Source of the DNA: an uncultured Bacteroidota bacterium
GTDB taxonomy: Bacteria; Bacteroidota; Bacteroidia; Flavobacteriales; Flavobacteriaceae
Length of the DNA stretch: 64,000 nucleotides
Assembly (NCBI GenBank): GCA_902613595.1
Contig: CACMHY010000001.1
Coordinates: forward strand, 372,001-436,000
Reading direction: 5' to 3'
Under the pieces are notes generated by a model. That model was not told the origin of the DNA, made no database searches, and worked only from the letters and a program-made list of their open reading frames with translations. The translations under genes were made by a program, and so were the position numbers. Positions 30,945 through 41,153 of the stretch are shown one piece after another (position 1 is the first letter of the stretch; the number at the start of each line of letters is the position of its first letter).

Positions 30945-31499
30945 ATGGAAGAATTAATGCATATAATAATTGAATCTGCAAAAGAAAGTATGGAATCAGC
31001 ATTGAAACATTTAGAAAGAGAAATGTTAAATATACGAGCTGGTAAGGCTAATCCTATAATGCTTAGTGGTGTTAAAGTTGAATATTACGGAACACCAACA
31101 GTAATTTCACAAATTGCAAATATTAATACACCCGACAGTAAAACTTTAGTTATCCAACCATGGGACAAATCAATATTAGCTGATATTGAAAATGCCATTA
31201 TGATAGCGAACATAGGTTTTAATCCAATGAATAACGGCGAGTCAATTATCATAAATATTCCAGCTCTTACTGAAGAAAGAAGAAAAGATCTTGTGAAAAT
31301 TGCTAAATCTGAGGCTGAGAACGCTAAAATATCAATTAGGTCTGCAAGAAAAGAAGCAAACAATGAAATTAAAAAATCTGAATCTTCAGAAGACATTCAA
31401 AAAAATTTTGAAATTGATATTCAAGCTTTAACTGACGAGTATATTTCTAAAGCAGATCAAATTTGCAGTTTAAAAGAAAAAGAAATTCTAACAGTTTGA
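30945..31499 (+). CDS. frr: Ribosome recycling factor
   Basis: LNIRAGKANPIMLSGVKVEYYGTPTVISQIANI; EERRKDLVKIAKSEAENAKISIR. Confidence 0.96.
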   Translation: MEELMHIIIESAKESMESALKHLEREMLNIRAGKANPIMLSGVKVEYYGTPTVISQIANINTPDSKTLVIQPWDKSILADIENAIMIANIGFNPMNNGESIIINIPALTEERRKDLVKIAKSEAENAKISIRSARKEANNEIKKSESSEDIQKNFEIDIQALTDEYISKADQICSLKEKEILTV

Positions 31500-31524
31500 A
31501 AAAATCAAAAGCGAATAGGCTTGC

Positions 31525-33894
31525 ATGAAGAAAAAAAAACAATGGAATATCTGGGGCCTAGTTGCTGGACTTATACTTAGAAATCGTATCCTTATTTTAT
31601 TGGTTTTGATTTCCATTACCATTTATTGGTCTATGCAATGGAAATACATGCAATTTACTTACACTGAAGCTAATCTACTTCCTGATAAACATCCTGAAAA
31701 CATTATATACAAATCGTTTACAAATATATTTGGTGAAGAAGGTAATGTTTTGGTAATAGCCATTCAAGATGAGGAGTTTTATTTTCCAAATAAAAGAAAT
31801 GTATGGAAAGATCTTAATGAAAGAATTGACAATTTTAAGGAAATCGATTTTATCTTAACAACCGAAAATATTAAAGAACTTAAAAAGAATAAAAAAATTA
31901 AAGGTTTTGTTTTAGAAGATGTTTCAAAACAATTTCCAATTGAATCCAAAAATCCTAAAAAGTTTAAGGAAAAACTTTTTTTAGAGCTTCCATTTTATAA
32001 AAATTTATTATTTGACGAAAGAACAAGTACAATTCGTTCTATAATTTACATGGATCCTAAAATTGTTAATACAGCTGCAAGAAGGGATTTTATATTTGAA
32101 ACTTTTATACCCCTAATCAAAAAATATGAGAATAAATTAAATACTCAAATTCACGTTTCTGGAATGCCATACATTAGAACTTTAAATGCTCAAAATATTG
32201 TAGATGAAATAGGTCTTTTTGTATTGGGAGCCACATTAATAACATCCTTAATTTTCTTTTTATTTTTCCGCTCATTCCGGGCAACATTGATATCATTATT
32301 TGTTGTAGCTGTAGGTGTGATGTGGGCATTTGGAATATTAGGATGGCTACGATATGAAATTACAGTACTAACTGCATTAATACCTCCATTAATAATTGTA
32401 ATTGGAGTGCCTAATTGTATTTTTTTGATAAATAAATACCAGCAAGAAATTGCCAGGCATCAAAACCAAGCGAAGTCTTTACATAGAATGATAGCAAAAA
32501 TTGGAAACGCAACATTAATGACAAATCTAACAACAGCATCTGGCTTTGCAACCTTTATTCTTACAAATTCAAAAATCTTGAAAGAATTTGGTGTTGTGGC
32601 ATCTATAAATATTATTGCAATTTTTCTTTTATCTCTTTTAATTATTCCAATTTCATACAGCTTTATGGCGTTGCCAAATAAAAAACACCTTAAACATTTA
32701 AAAAATAAAACAGTTGATTTTTTTGTTTCATGGATGGAGAAGACTGTGAGAGTAAAAAGGGTTAATGTTTACTTATTTTCACTGCTAGGGCTAGTAATTG
32801 GAATAACTGGAATTTATCAAATAAAAATTTCCGGAAGTCTTATTGAAGATATGCCAAAAAAAGCAGAATTTTTTAAAGATATTTTATTTTTTGATAAAAA
32901 CTTTAATGGAATTGTCCCTTTAGAATTTTGGGTTGATAGTAAAAGAGGGAAAGGTATTGTTAAACCAGCAACATTAAATAGAATGAATCAGCTGCACTCA
33001 ATAATAGAGGAAATTCCTGAACTGGCCACTCCGATTTCTGTAGTTAATGCAGTTAAGTATGCTAAACAAGCGTATTACAATGGAAACCCTAATTATTTTG
33101 CTCTTCCAACTTCACAAGAAAATAGTTTTATATATCCATATCTAAATAAATCAAGCAGCAACAATAAATTAATGAAAGGTTATATAGATTCTACTGGCCA
33201 ATTTGGAAGAATAACAACTTACATGAAAGATATTAAAACTTCAAGATTAGAAGAAATAGAATCTGATTTAAATCGACTAATAAAAAAAATCTTTCCTGAA
33301 GATCGCTATGGTGTAAAGATTACGGGTAAGTCACTTCTGTTTTTGAAGGGTACAAAATATCTGATCAACAATCTTGTCCTCTCCCTTGGTTTGGCTATTC
33401 TATTAATAGCTATTTTTATGGCTTTTTTGTTTAGATCTTTCAAAATGATTTTAATCTCTTTAATACCAAACTTACTTCCGTTAATAATAACAGCAGGTGT
33501 AATGGGATTTACTGGGATTCCATTAAAACCATCAACAATATTAGTATTTAGTATTGCTTTTGGTATCTCTGTTGATGATACAATTCATTTTTTAGCTAAA
33601 TACCGTCAAGAATTAATAGCAAATGGATGGAAAATTAATAATGCTATCTTTTCCGCGTTGAGAGAGACAGGTATTAGTATGTTTTATACTTCTGTCGTTT
33701 TATTTTTCGGATTTTCTATTTTTTTGTCTTCTAATTTTGGTGGGACACAGGCTCTTGGAGGACTTGTAGCAGTTACCTTAATGATGGCTATGTTAGCTAA
33801 TCTAATTCTGCTTCCATCTTTACTTATTTCTCTGCAAGATACAATTAGTAACAAAAAAGTATTAAAAGAACCGAAACTTGAGATTATTGACTAA
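31525..33894 (+). CDS. MMPL/RND family exporter
   Basis: Two repeats of TM bundles with large extracytoplasmic loops; IAFGISVDDTIHFLAKYRQE. Confidence 0.88.
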   Translation: MKKKKQWNIWGLVAGLILRNRILILLVLISITIYWSMQWKYMQFTYTEANLLPDKHPENIIYKSFTNIFGEEGNVLVIAIQDEEFYFPNKRNVWKDLNERIDNFKEIDFILTTENIKELKKNKKIKGFVLEDVSKQFPIESKNPKKFKEKLFLELPFYKNLLFDERTSTIRSIIYMDPKIVNTAARRDFIFETFIPLIKKYENKLNTQIHVSGMPYIRTLNAQNIVDEIGLFVLGATLITSLIFFLFFRSFRATLISLFVVAVGVMWAFGILGWLRYEITVLTALIPPLIIVIGVPNCIFLINKYQQEIARHQNQAKSLHRMIAKIGNATLMTNLTTASGFATFILTNSKILKEFGVVASINIIAIFLLSLLIIPISYSFMALPNKKHLKHLKNKTVDFFVSWMEKTVRVKRVNVYLFSLLGLVIGITGIYQIKISGSLIEDMPKKAEFFKDILFFDKNFNGIVPLEFWVDSKRGKGIVKPATLNRMNQLHSIIEEIPELATPISVVNAVKYAKQAYYNGNPNYFALPTSQENSFIYPYLNKSSSNNKLMKGYIDSTGQFGRITTYMKDIKTSRLEEIESDLNRLIKKIFPEDRYGVKITGKSLLFLKGTKYLINNLVLSLGLAILLIAIFMAFLFRSFKMILISLIPNLLPLIITAGVMGFTGIPLKPSTILVFSIAFGISVDDTIHFLAKYRQELIANGWKINNAIFSALRETGISMFYTSVVLFFGFSIFLSSNFGGTQALGGLVAVTLMMAMLANLILLPSLLISLQDTISNKKVLKEPKLEIID

Positions 33895-33937
33895 AAGTTC
33901 ATAATTCGAGACTTATTTTAACTTGATCAAATAAACT

Positions 33938-33945
33938 TATATTTG
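33938..33945 (+). promoter_or_regulatory. Bacteroidetes-type -7 element TATATTTG upstream of asnS
   Basis: Matches TAnnTTTG. It overlaps the track start at 33943, which argues for the downstream ATG at 33973. Confidence 0.45.
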
Positions 33946-33972
33946 TGTCGCCTTATCAAATTTTTATTTAGA

Positions 33973-35409
33973 ATGAAAGTAGTTAAAATTAAACATCTTC
34001 TTAGTGAGTCTACTAAAACAAATTTTAATTATGTTGTAAAGGGATGGGTAAAAACTTTTAGAGCAAACCGGTTTATTGCACTAAATGACGGCTCCTCAAT
34101 AGAAAACCTTCAATGTGTAGTTGATTATGAAAGCTTAAATGAATCTGAACTTAAACTTATTACCACTGGGACAGCCTTGCATTTAGAGGGCCCACTAGTA
34201 GAAAGTCAAGGAAGTGGACAAAAAGTTGAATTAAAAGTAAATAAACTTGACATTATTGGTGATTGTAATCCTGAAAAATACCCAATACAGCCTAAAAAAC
34301 ATAGCTTAGAGTATTTAAGGGAAAAAGCACACCTGAGAATCAGAACTACTACTTTTGCAGCTGTCATGAGAATTCGATCATCTCTTTCGTTTTATATTCA
34401 TAAATTTTTTCAAGAAAAAGGATTTTACTACATAAACACGCCTATAATAACGGGTAGTGACGCTGAAGGTGCAGGAGAGATGTTCCGAGTTAGTACTCTG
34501 GATCATAAAAATCCTCCTATCGATGAAAATGGAAATCTGGATTTTAAAAAGGATTTTTTTGGAAAAGAAACCAATCTAACCGTTTCAGGTCAATTGGAGG
34601 CAGAAGCATATGCCCTTGGCCTGGGAGAAGTTTACACATTTGGACCTACTTTTCGTGCAGAAAATTCAAATACTAAAAGACATCTTGCAGAATTTTGGAT
34701 GATAGAACCAGAAATGGCGTTTTATGATCTTAACGATAATATGGATTTGGCCGAAAAGTTTATAACTCAAGTTTTAAGTGAAGTTTTATCTAATTGTGTT
34801 TCTGACTTAGAATTTTTAAATGATCGCCAAAAAAAGGAAGATCTAAGTAAGCCTTTATCTGAAAGAAATCAAATGAACCTTTTAGATAAGATTAAGTTTG
34901 TAGTCGAAAATAATTTTATAAGAATAACTTATAATGAGGCATACAGAATTCTCAAAGACTCAAAACCAAATAAAAAGAAAAAATTTAAGTTTCTAATAAA
35001 TCAATGGGGCACAGATTTACAAAGCGAACATGAAAGATATTTGGTTGAAAAACATTTTAAGCGTCCTGTTATAATCTTTAATTACCCTATAAATATCAAG
35101 GCCTTTTATATGAGAAGAAATGATGATGGTAAAACGGTGAGAGCAATGGATATCCTTTTCCCTGGAATTGGGGAAATAGTTGGAGGTTCGCAAAGAGAAG
35201 AGCGTCTTGATATATTAGAAAAGCGAATGATTGAAATGCAAATTAATTCTGAAGAACTTTGGTGGTACCTTGATCTGAGAAGATATGGAAGCGTACCTCA
35301 TAGTGGATTTGGATTAGGCTTTGAAAGATTAGTTCAATTTGTTACGGGAATGAATAATATTCGAGACGTAATTCCTTTTCCACGAACACCACAGAATGCT
35401 TCATTTTAA
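33973..35409 (+). CDS. asnS: Asparaginyl-tRNA synthetase
   Basis: Class II motifs FYYINTPIITGSDAEGAGEMF, TFRAENSNTKRHLAEFWMIEPE, GLGFERLVQFVTGMNNIRDVIPFPR. Confidence 0.96.
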   Translation: MKVVKIKHLLSESTKTNFNYVVKGWVKTFRANRFIALNDGSSIENLQCVVDYESLNESELKLITTGTALHLEGPLVESQGSGQKVELKVNKLDIIGDCNPEKYPIQPKKHSLEYLREKAHLRIRTTTFAAVMRIRSSLSFYIHKFFQEKGFYYINTPIITGSDAEGAGEMFRVSTLDHKNPPIDENGNLDFKKDFFGKETNLTVSGQLEAEAYALGLGEVYTFGPTFRAENSNTKRHLAEFWMIEPEMAFYDLNDNMDLAEKFITQVLSEVLSNCVSDLEFLNDRQKKEDLSKPLSERNQMNLLDKIKFVVENNFIRITYNEAYRILKDSKPNKKKKFKFLINQWGTDLQSEHERYLVEKHFKRPVIIFNYPINIKAFYMRRNDDGKTVRAMDILFPGIGEIVGGSQREERLDILEKRMIEMQINSEELWWYLDLRRYGSVPHSGFGLGFERLVQFVTGMNNIRDVIPFPRTPQNASF

Positions 35410-35459
35410 AGGATTTGTCCTAAATTACATATATTTACAAAGGGATATATTATTTAAGT

Positions 35460-36896
35460 ATGCTCAAACAAAACCTTCAAATAAAACTTACTCAAAAACT
35501 ATCTCCACAGCAAATCCAACTGATGAAGATGATACAACTATCAACTTTAGAGTTAGAACAAAAAATTGAATCGGAGATTGCTGAAAACCCTGCATTAGAA
35601 AGTGGAAGAGAACAGGTAAATAATAGTGAATCAGAGATTGAAATTATTGAAAGTGAAAAAATCACTACAGATGAAATAGATATTGATCAATATTTGAGTG
35701 ATGATGAAGTTCCAGCTTACAAACTTTATTCAAATAATTATTTAAACAAAGACGAAAATAATAGTATTCCTTTTTCTGGAGGTGTTACGTTTCATCAATA
35801 CCTCTCACAGCAAATAGTCAATCTAATTTTAACAGATACTGAAATGCAGATAGCTGAATTTATTATTGGTAGCATTGATGAAAGTGGATATTTAAGAAGA
35901 ACTAACGAAGAACTTGTTGACGATTTAGCATTTACTCAAAATCTAGTTGTAGAAAATTCAATCGTTGAAAAAATAATAAAATCAGTACAATCTCTAGATC
36001 CTGTGGGAGTTGGAGCACGTTCGCTCCAAGAGTGCCTAAAACTTCAATTAGAAAAAAAGGATCTAAACAGACCTGAAGTAAATTATGCACTAAAAATTAT
36101 TAAAAATCATTTTAATGAATTTAGTCATAAACATTACAATAAACTTCAAGAACGCCTTGGAATAGACGAAAAAAAATTGAAAACTGCTTTAGATTTGATA
36201 AGCAAATTGAATCCAAAACCTGGGGGAGCACTAACATCAAATACTGAAAACAATCAAATAGTACCTGATTTTATCTTAAAGCTCGAAGAAGGAAATTTAT
36301 ATGTTAAACTTAATAATAGAAATGAGCCTCAACTTAGAGTATCAAATACTTATAAAGATATGCTTTATAGTTACTCAGAATCAGATTCAAAATCGAATAA
36401 AGAAGCTGTTCAATTTATAAAACAAAAACTAGATTCAGCTCAATGGTTTATTGATGCAATAAGGCAAAGGTATCAGACCTTAAACCTCACTATAAATGCA
36501 ATATTAGACCATCAAAGGGAATATTTTATGAGTGGAGACGAAAAAAAACTAAAACCTATGATTCTAAAAGATATCGCAGAAAAAGTTAATATGGATATTT
36601 CTACAATTTCAAGAGTAGCGAACAGCAAATATATTGATACACCGTATGGAACAAAATTGTTAAAGACTTTTTTTTCGGAAGGACTTAAAAATAATGAAGG
36701 AGAAGATGTTTCCTCTATAGAAATAAAAAAAATACTAGAACAGTTTATAACTGATGAAAATAAAAAAAAGCCTCTCACAGACCAAGTACTTTCGTTAATG
36801 ATGAAAAAAAAAGGTTACATCGTAGCTCGAAGAACAATAGCAAAATACAGAGAGCAACTTGATATTCCAGTTGCAAGATTAAGAAAAGAACTCTAG
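35460..36896 (+). CDS. rpoN: RNA polymerase sigma-54 factor
   Basis: Region I LTQKLSPQQIQLMKMIQLSTLELEQKIESEIAENPALE; RpoN box ARRTIAKYREQL. Confidence 0.97.
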   Translation: MLKQNLQIKLTQKLSPQQIQLMKMIQLSTLELEQKIESEIAENPALESGREQVNNSESEIEIIESEKITTDEIDIDQYLSDDEVPAYKLYSNNYLNKDENNSIPFSGGVTFHQYLSQQIVNLILTDTEMQIAEFIIGSIDESGYLRRTNEELVDDLAFTQNLVVENSIVEKIIKSVQSLDPVGVGARSLQECLKLQLEKKDLNRPEVNYALKIIKNHFNEFSHKHYNKLQERLGIDEKKLKTALDLISKLNPKPGGALTSNTENNQIVPDFILKLEEGNLYVKLNNRNEPQLRVSNTYKDMLYSYSESDSKSNKEAVQFIKQKLDSAQWFIDAIRQRYQTLNLTINAILDHQREYFMSGDEKKLKPMILKDIAEKVNMDISTISRVANSKYIDTPYGTKLLKTFFSEGLKNNEGEDVSSIEIKKILEQFITDENKKKPLTDQVLSLMMKKKGYIVARRTIAKYREQLDIPVARLRKEL

Positions 36897-36900
36897 AGTA

Positions 36901-37599
36901 TTACAAAATGAAAAAAATTAGCCCGACTTTTAGAGGTGCTATTTTTATAGCTGAGTTGTTTTGGGTGGAATTTAGAAAATCAAATGTTGAGACTATTGGG
37001 CTGGATAAATAAAAATTCCAAGTATTGTATCCAAAGCTCAAATATGCATTTGTCCCAAACTTCTTTAATTCTTCACCAATGGTTAAAAAATTTGAATTTT
37101 GTTTAGCTTTAATTCGGTAGTTCCAGTTGACTTTTATACCTCCATAAACCCTCCAAAAAGCAAAATCACGATCAGAAGAATTTCTCCATCTAATTGAAAT
37201 TGGGATTTCAAATGATTGAACAGATATTGATAAGGGGTTATAAATATTATTATTCAAGTCCAACGAATAGAGACCGCTTGCTGAACGGATTAAATTTGTT
37301 GTAAATCTTTCAAAACTAATTCCTAATCCTAAACCTGTTGACAACTTACCAGATTTTATTAGTGGCATATCGCGAATAATGCCAAATTGAAAATGACGTG
37401 GTAAACCCCTAGCCTTTAAATCTTCTTGGTTAGACTTAATAAGCATTAGAGAGGTACCGAAATATATTTGATCTTCACGGTAAAATTCGAATTCCTCATC
37501 TTTTGGAATATTTTGGCTTTGAAGAAAAGATGAAGTAAAAAGCGTAACTAGTAAACCTAAATATAAATTAACAATAAACTGTATATTTCTTAATTTCAA
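36901..37599 (-). CDS. Outer-membrane beta-barrel protein, PorT-like
   Basis: Signal peptide, alternating beta strands, FQFGIIRDMPL and KVGLIFFIL C-terminus. Confidence 0.7.
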   Translation of the reverse strand: MKLRNIQFIVNLYLGLLVTLFTSSFLQSQNIPKDEEFEFYREDQIYFGTSLMLIKSNQEDLKARGLPRHFQFGIIRDMPLIKSGKLSTGLGLGISFERFTTNLIRSASGLYSLDLNNNIYNPLSISVQSFEIPISIRWRNSSDRDFAFWRVYGGIKVNWNYRIKAKQNSNFLTIGEELKKFGTNAYLSFGYNTWNFYLSSPIVSTFDFLNSTQNNSAIKIAPLKVGLIFFIL

Positions 37600-37666
37600 A
37601 TCAAAAATAGGAGATCTTGATTGTATGAACTACTCTCAGAAAAATAAAAAAAATCTTTTCAGATAT

Positions 37667-38149
37667 TTAATTCAAATTTTGAGTATAATCACCTACTCTA
37701 GTTGTGTAATTTATTTTCAAAGCTTGTACTTTTCTAAGCTCTTGCTTTATATCTTGAATTAATCCCATTTTGGTATCACTGTCAACTTTCAAAGCTGTCG
37801 TTAGGACATTTTGCAACTCTTGCCTTTTAGAAGCACGTTCTGCAAGAATAAAGGCACCAACCTCGTCAACAGAAGCAAACTTATCATTTAATTGTATCCT
37901 TGCACTTGAACCATATTTGTCTTGATATCTCGAGGATGGTTTACCTGCATATATATACATAACACGGTCTTTTTTATCAAGTTTTTGTATCTGATCAGCA
38001 GCTGGTAGTTTATTAATTACCATCAAAGTGCTGTCTCTCATTACAGTGGCGACCATAAAAAAGAATAATAACATAAATACTATATCGGGGAGTGATGCCG
38101 TTGAAATGGCTGGTAAATCACCTCCCTTTTTCTTTTTGAATTTTGACAT
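37667..38149 (-). CDS. ExbD/TolR family protein
   Basis: ISTASLPDIVFMLLFFFMVATVMRDSTL N-terminal TM with conserved Asp. Confidence 0.9.
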   Translation of the reverse strand: MSKFKKKKGGDLPAISTASLPDIVFMLLFFFMVATVMRDSTLMVINKLPAADQIQKLDKKDRVMYIYAGKPSSRYQDKYGSSARIQLNDKFASVDEVGAFILAERASKRQELQNVLTTALKVDSDTKMGLIQDIKQELRKVQALKINYTTRVGDYTQNLN

Positions 38150-38162
38150 TTTATATTTATAG

Positions 38163-38789
38163 TTAGTTAAGTTTAGTTGATTCTGCTTCTGATAATTTTT
38201 GAGGATACATTGCTTTTACTTGGTCCAGCTTAGGCTTAAGAATCGCTTGCCTTTCTGAACTTGTCCTGGGATCATCGTATTGTTTTTGAGCTTCTACAAA
38301 ATTTATCCCTAGATCAGTACCAAAGAGTCTTTCAAATTCACGATTTCTCAAATCATTATAAGCTGCAACTAGTTCATTTTGAACTGCAATATAAACTTTA
38401 TAAGATGTTTCCCTATCGTTTTTTAAAGATATTATAGCTTTATCTGGGTTATCAGAGGAGGTTTCATCACGTTCTCCTTGACAATATTCACAAGCTTCGT
38501 CTCCTACACCCCCACCATTGTCAAGAAAGGCGACAGCAAGAGATCTTAGATCTGCAATGTCAGCAAGTTCTTCTTCAACCAAAAGTTGATCATTCTTACT
38601 GACTAAAACGGTAAAAATATTTTTTTCTCTAATTATCGGAGGATCAACTTGATCTTCCATTGGAGGTAATTTCCTGTTTAAGCCACTGTCAGTCTCAATT
38701 GTAGTGGTAACTAAAAAGAAGATTAAAAGAAGAAAAGCTATGTCTGCCATTGAGCCAGCGTTTACTTCGGGTGCTGATCTTTTAGCCAT
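38163..38789 (-). CDS. ExbD/TolR family protein, long form with a CxxC insert
   Basis: NAGSMADIAFLLLIFFLVTTTIETDSGLNRKLPP; extra segment DEACEYCQGERDETSSDN. Confidence 0.9.
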   Translation of the reverse strand: MAKRSAPEVNAGSMADIAFLLLIFFLVTTTIETDSGLNRKLPPMEDQVDPPIIREKNIFTVLVSKNDQLLVEEELADIADLRSLAVAFLDNGGGVGDEACEYCQGERDETSSDNPDKAIISLKNDRETSYKVYIAVQNELVAAYNDLRNREFERLFGTDLGINFVEAQKQYDDPRTSSERQAILKPKLDQVKAMYPQKLSEAESTKLN

Positions 38790-38792
38790 AAA

Positions 38793-39242
38793 CTACTTTT
38801 TTAAAATTTTCTTAGCACCAGAAAGAAGCATTGATAAGATCGCTAGAGTCGCAAGTATATAAAACATTCTTAAACCTGTTCCAACCCAACGTGAACCAGA
38901 AGCAGATAAAACTTCACCATCTTTCATTGGAGTCTCTACTCCATCTGACGCAGCAAATGCTATAGCAGTAACTAGGACAAAGCAGCCTATGAAAATTAGC
39001 GCTTTTTTTAACTTTCTAGAACTTGAAGCAAGGTTTAATATTGAGAAGACTAAAGTTATCGATATTGTTATAAAAAGTATTGCAATAGCAAGTGATACAA
39101 GAGGTGAAACTGTTGAGAAGTCCCCTGTTCCAGCAGCCATTTTTATCTCTTCATCTCCAGCACCAATAATCCTAAAAAGAAAAATTACACCGAGTAATCC
39201 AAAAACAGCACTTATAATTTTTACAATAGTCTGTAGTTTCAT
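38793..39242 (-). CDS. Uncharacterised four-TM membrane protein in the ExbBD cluster
   Basis: Hydropathy read by eye; placed between ExbB and the first ExbD with 3-20 bp spacing. Confidence 0.8.
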   Translation of the reverse strand: MKLQTIVKIISAVFGLLGVIFLFRIIGAGDEEIKMAAGTGDFSTVSPLVSLAIAILFITISITLVFSILNLASSSRKLKKALIFIGCFVLVTAIAFAASDGVETPMKDGEVLSASGSRWVGTGLRMFYILATLAILSMLLSGAKKILKK

Positions 39243-39258
39243 TTATTTTTTATTACAG

Positions 39259-40017
39259 TTATTTTTTTTGTGATACTAAGATATCAATCAAGGTTATTGA
39301 GGCGTCTTCCATGTCATTAACAATACTATCAATTTTTGCCACTATATAATTGTAAAAAACTTGAAGAATAATAGCAACGATTAATCCAAATACAGTTGTT
39401 AAAAGTGCTACCTTAATACCTCCTGCTACAAGAGATGGCTGCATATCACCCGCAGCTTCAATTTTGTCAAATGCTTGAATCATACCGATTACAGTACCCA
39501 TGAAGCCAAGCATTGGTGCCAAAGCTATAAATAAAGAGATCCATGAAACATTTTTTTCTAATTGTCCCATTTGTACTCCTCCATATGCAACAACTGCTTT
39601 TTCAGCACTTTCTACTCCTTCATCCATCCTGTCGAGTCCTTGATAAAAAATTGATGCAACAGGGCCCTTTGTATTTCTACAAAATTCTTTGGCTGCATCG
39701 ACGCCTCCTGATGAAAGTGCTTCTTCAACTCCATCAGTAAGTTTTTTTGTATTGGTTGTTGCAAGATTTAAAAAAATAATACGCTCGATTGAGATTGCGA
39801 GGCCAAGTATTAGACATATTAAAACAATTCCCATAAAGCCAGGTCCTCCCTCAATAAAACGTTTTTTCAGTTCCTGTGTGAAAGAAGCGGATTGAGCTGG
39901 TGCTTCCTCATCTTGAAATGTTGCGTTTGCAATTGTAGCTGTATTAGCAGACGATACTGTTGCGCTGGCAGTAGTTATAAAGCCAATAATTGCAAGGACA
40001 AAAATTAGTTTTCTCAT
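39259..40017 (-). CDS. MotA/TolQ/ExbB proton channel family protein
   Basis: WISLFIALAPMLGFMGTVIGMIQAFDKIEAAGDMQPSLVAGGIKVALLTTVFGL. Confidence 0.95.
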   Translation of the reverse strand: MRKLIFVLAIIGFITTASATVSSANTATIANATFQDEEAPAQSASFTQELKKRFIEGGPGFMGIVLICLILGLAISIERIIFLNLATTNTKKLTDGVEEALSSGGVDAAKEFCRNTKGPVASIFYQGLDRMDEGVESAEKAVVAYGGVQMGQLEKNVSWISLFIALAPMLGFMGTVIGMIQAFDKIEAAGDMQPSLVAGGIKVALLTTVFGLIVAIILQVFYNYIVAKIDSIVNDMEDASITLIDILVSQKK

Positions 40018-40209
40018 TTTTTTATTTTTTGTTCTATAAATTTAAATGCCGTTAAAGATAAAAAAAAATAAATATGATTTTAATTTTAAAAGATTAATTA
40101 TAATGATAGTTCAGGCACATAATATTAAATTTTTCTAAAATATCAATTGATTAAAAACAAATATGTATAAATGTAATTTATATACTTGGGTGTAATTTGT
40201 AACGCTAAA

Positions 40210-40767
40210 TTATTTAAACCAAGATACCTTGTCCTTAATTGATCCATTTGTTCTTTCTTTTATTTTTTTATCGAAATGACCCAAATAATAAATTCCTAAA
40301 CATTTTTCACCTTCATTAAGTTGAATAAATTCATGGACATAATTAATAAGTTTAGATGAACTCCAATACGATCCAATATTCAATTCAGTACACATTAGCC
40401 ACATATTTTGAACAGACATAGAAACTGATGCTATTTCTTCCCATTCAGGAACTGAATTTAGGGGATCTCTTTGCATACATATCAATATTATTGCAGAAGA
40501 TCTATTTATATTATTTATTATATTTTGAAATTTATATTCGGAGAATTTTGTTGATGTCGTTTTATATTTTTCAGATAAAAAACTAGCAAATTTAATTTTG
40601 TAATCATTTTGTAAAACTTTAAACCTCCATGGTTCTGTTTTTTTGTGAGTTGGCGCAAAATTTGCTGCCTCAAGAATAAGTTTTAAATCTTCATTTTTTA
40701 TCAATTTTTTATTATACTGTCTTGGAAATATAGATCGTCTTGACTTAATTGTTTCAAATAATTTCAT
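40210..40767 (-). CDS. Nitroreductase family protein
   Basis: IKSRRSIFPRQY; ILEAANFAPTHKKTEPWRFKVL. Confidence 0.92.
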   Translation of the reverse strand: MKLFETIKSRRSIFPRQYNKKLIKNEDLKLILEAANFAPTHKKTEPWRFKVLQNDYKIKFASFLSEKYKTTSTKFSEYKFQNIINNINRSSAIILICMQRDPLNSVPEWEEIASVSMSVQNMWLMCTELNIGSYWSSSKLINYVHEFIQLNEGEKCLGIYYLGHFDKKIKERTNGSIKDKVSWFK

Positions 40768-40843
40768 GATTAGATTTTGATTTTCACAAAAATAAAATAA
40801 TCAATTTTTCTTGGTTTATAAAAAGATAATTCAACACAAAGAG

Positions 40844-40859
40844 GTTCATATTTATGAAC
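40844..40859. promoter_or_regulatory. Inverted repeat GTTCATA-TT-TATGAAC
   Basis: Perfect 7-bp arms in the divergent intergenic region. Confidence 0.4.
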
Positions 40860-41000
40860 TCACTCCCACCCAAATTAAATAAAAATAATAAATAGAGCTA
40901 GGCAAGGGATGCTAGACTAGATGTGGGTTTTATAAAGATTATATTGAATTGCTTAGAGTTAAGAAAAAAAGTTTCCTAATTTTATTATTTAATGAAGTTT

Positions 41001-41025
41001 TTAATATTTATGAATTAAATATTAA
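41001..41025. repeat. Inverted repeat TTAATATTT-ATGAATT-AAATATTAA followed by T6
   Basis: Perfect 9-bp arms, A/T only. Confidence 0.4.
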
Positions 41026-41153
41026 TTTTTTAAATTCAATTTTAATGAAAAGCTGCAAAAGAAAAGCATGCTATTTTGTTTGCCAACTATTATATTTCTA
41101 AACTATCGAAAAAATTTGTGTAATTACTTAATTAAATTCAACTCAAACAAACT

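Noticed and set aside
33943-33972. Ten-residue N-terminal extension of asnS in the track
   Set aside because: It would start inside a TATATTTG promoter-like element; ATG at 33973 fits AsnS better.
40860-40940. Possible pseudogene remnant in the 386-bp gap
   Set aside because: Translated by eye in several frames; only short pieces with stops and no recognisable motif.
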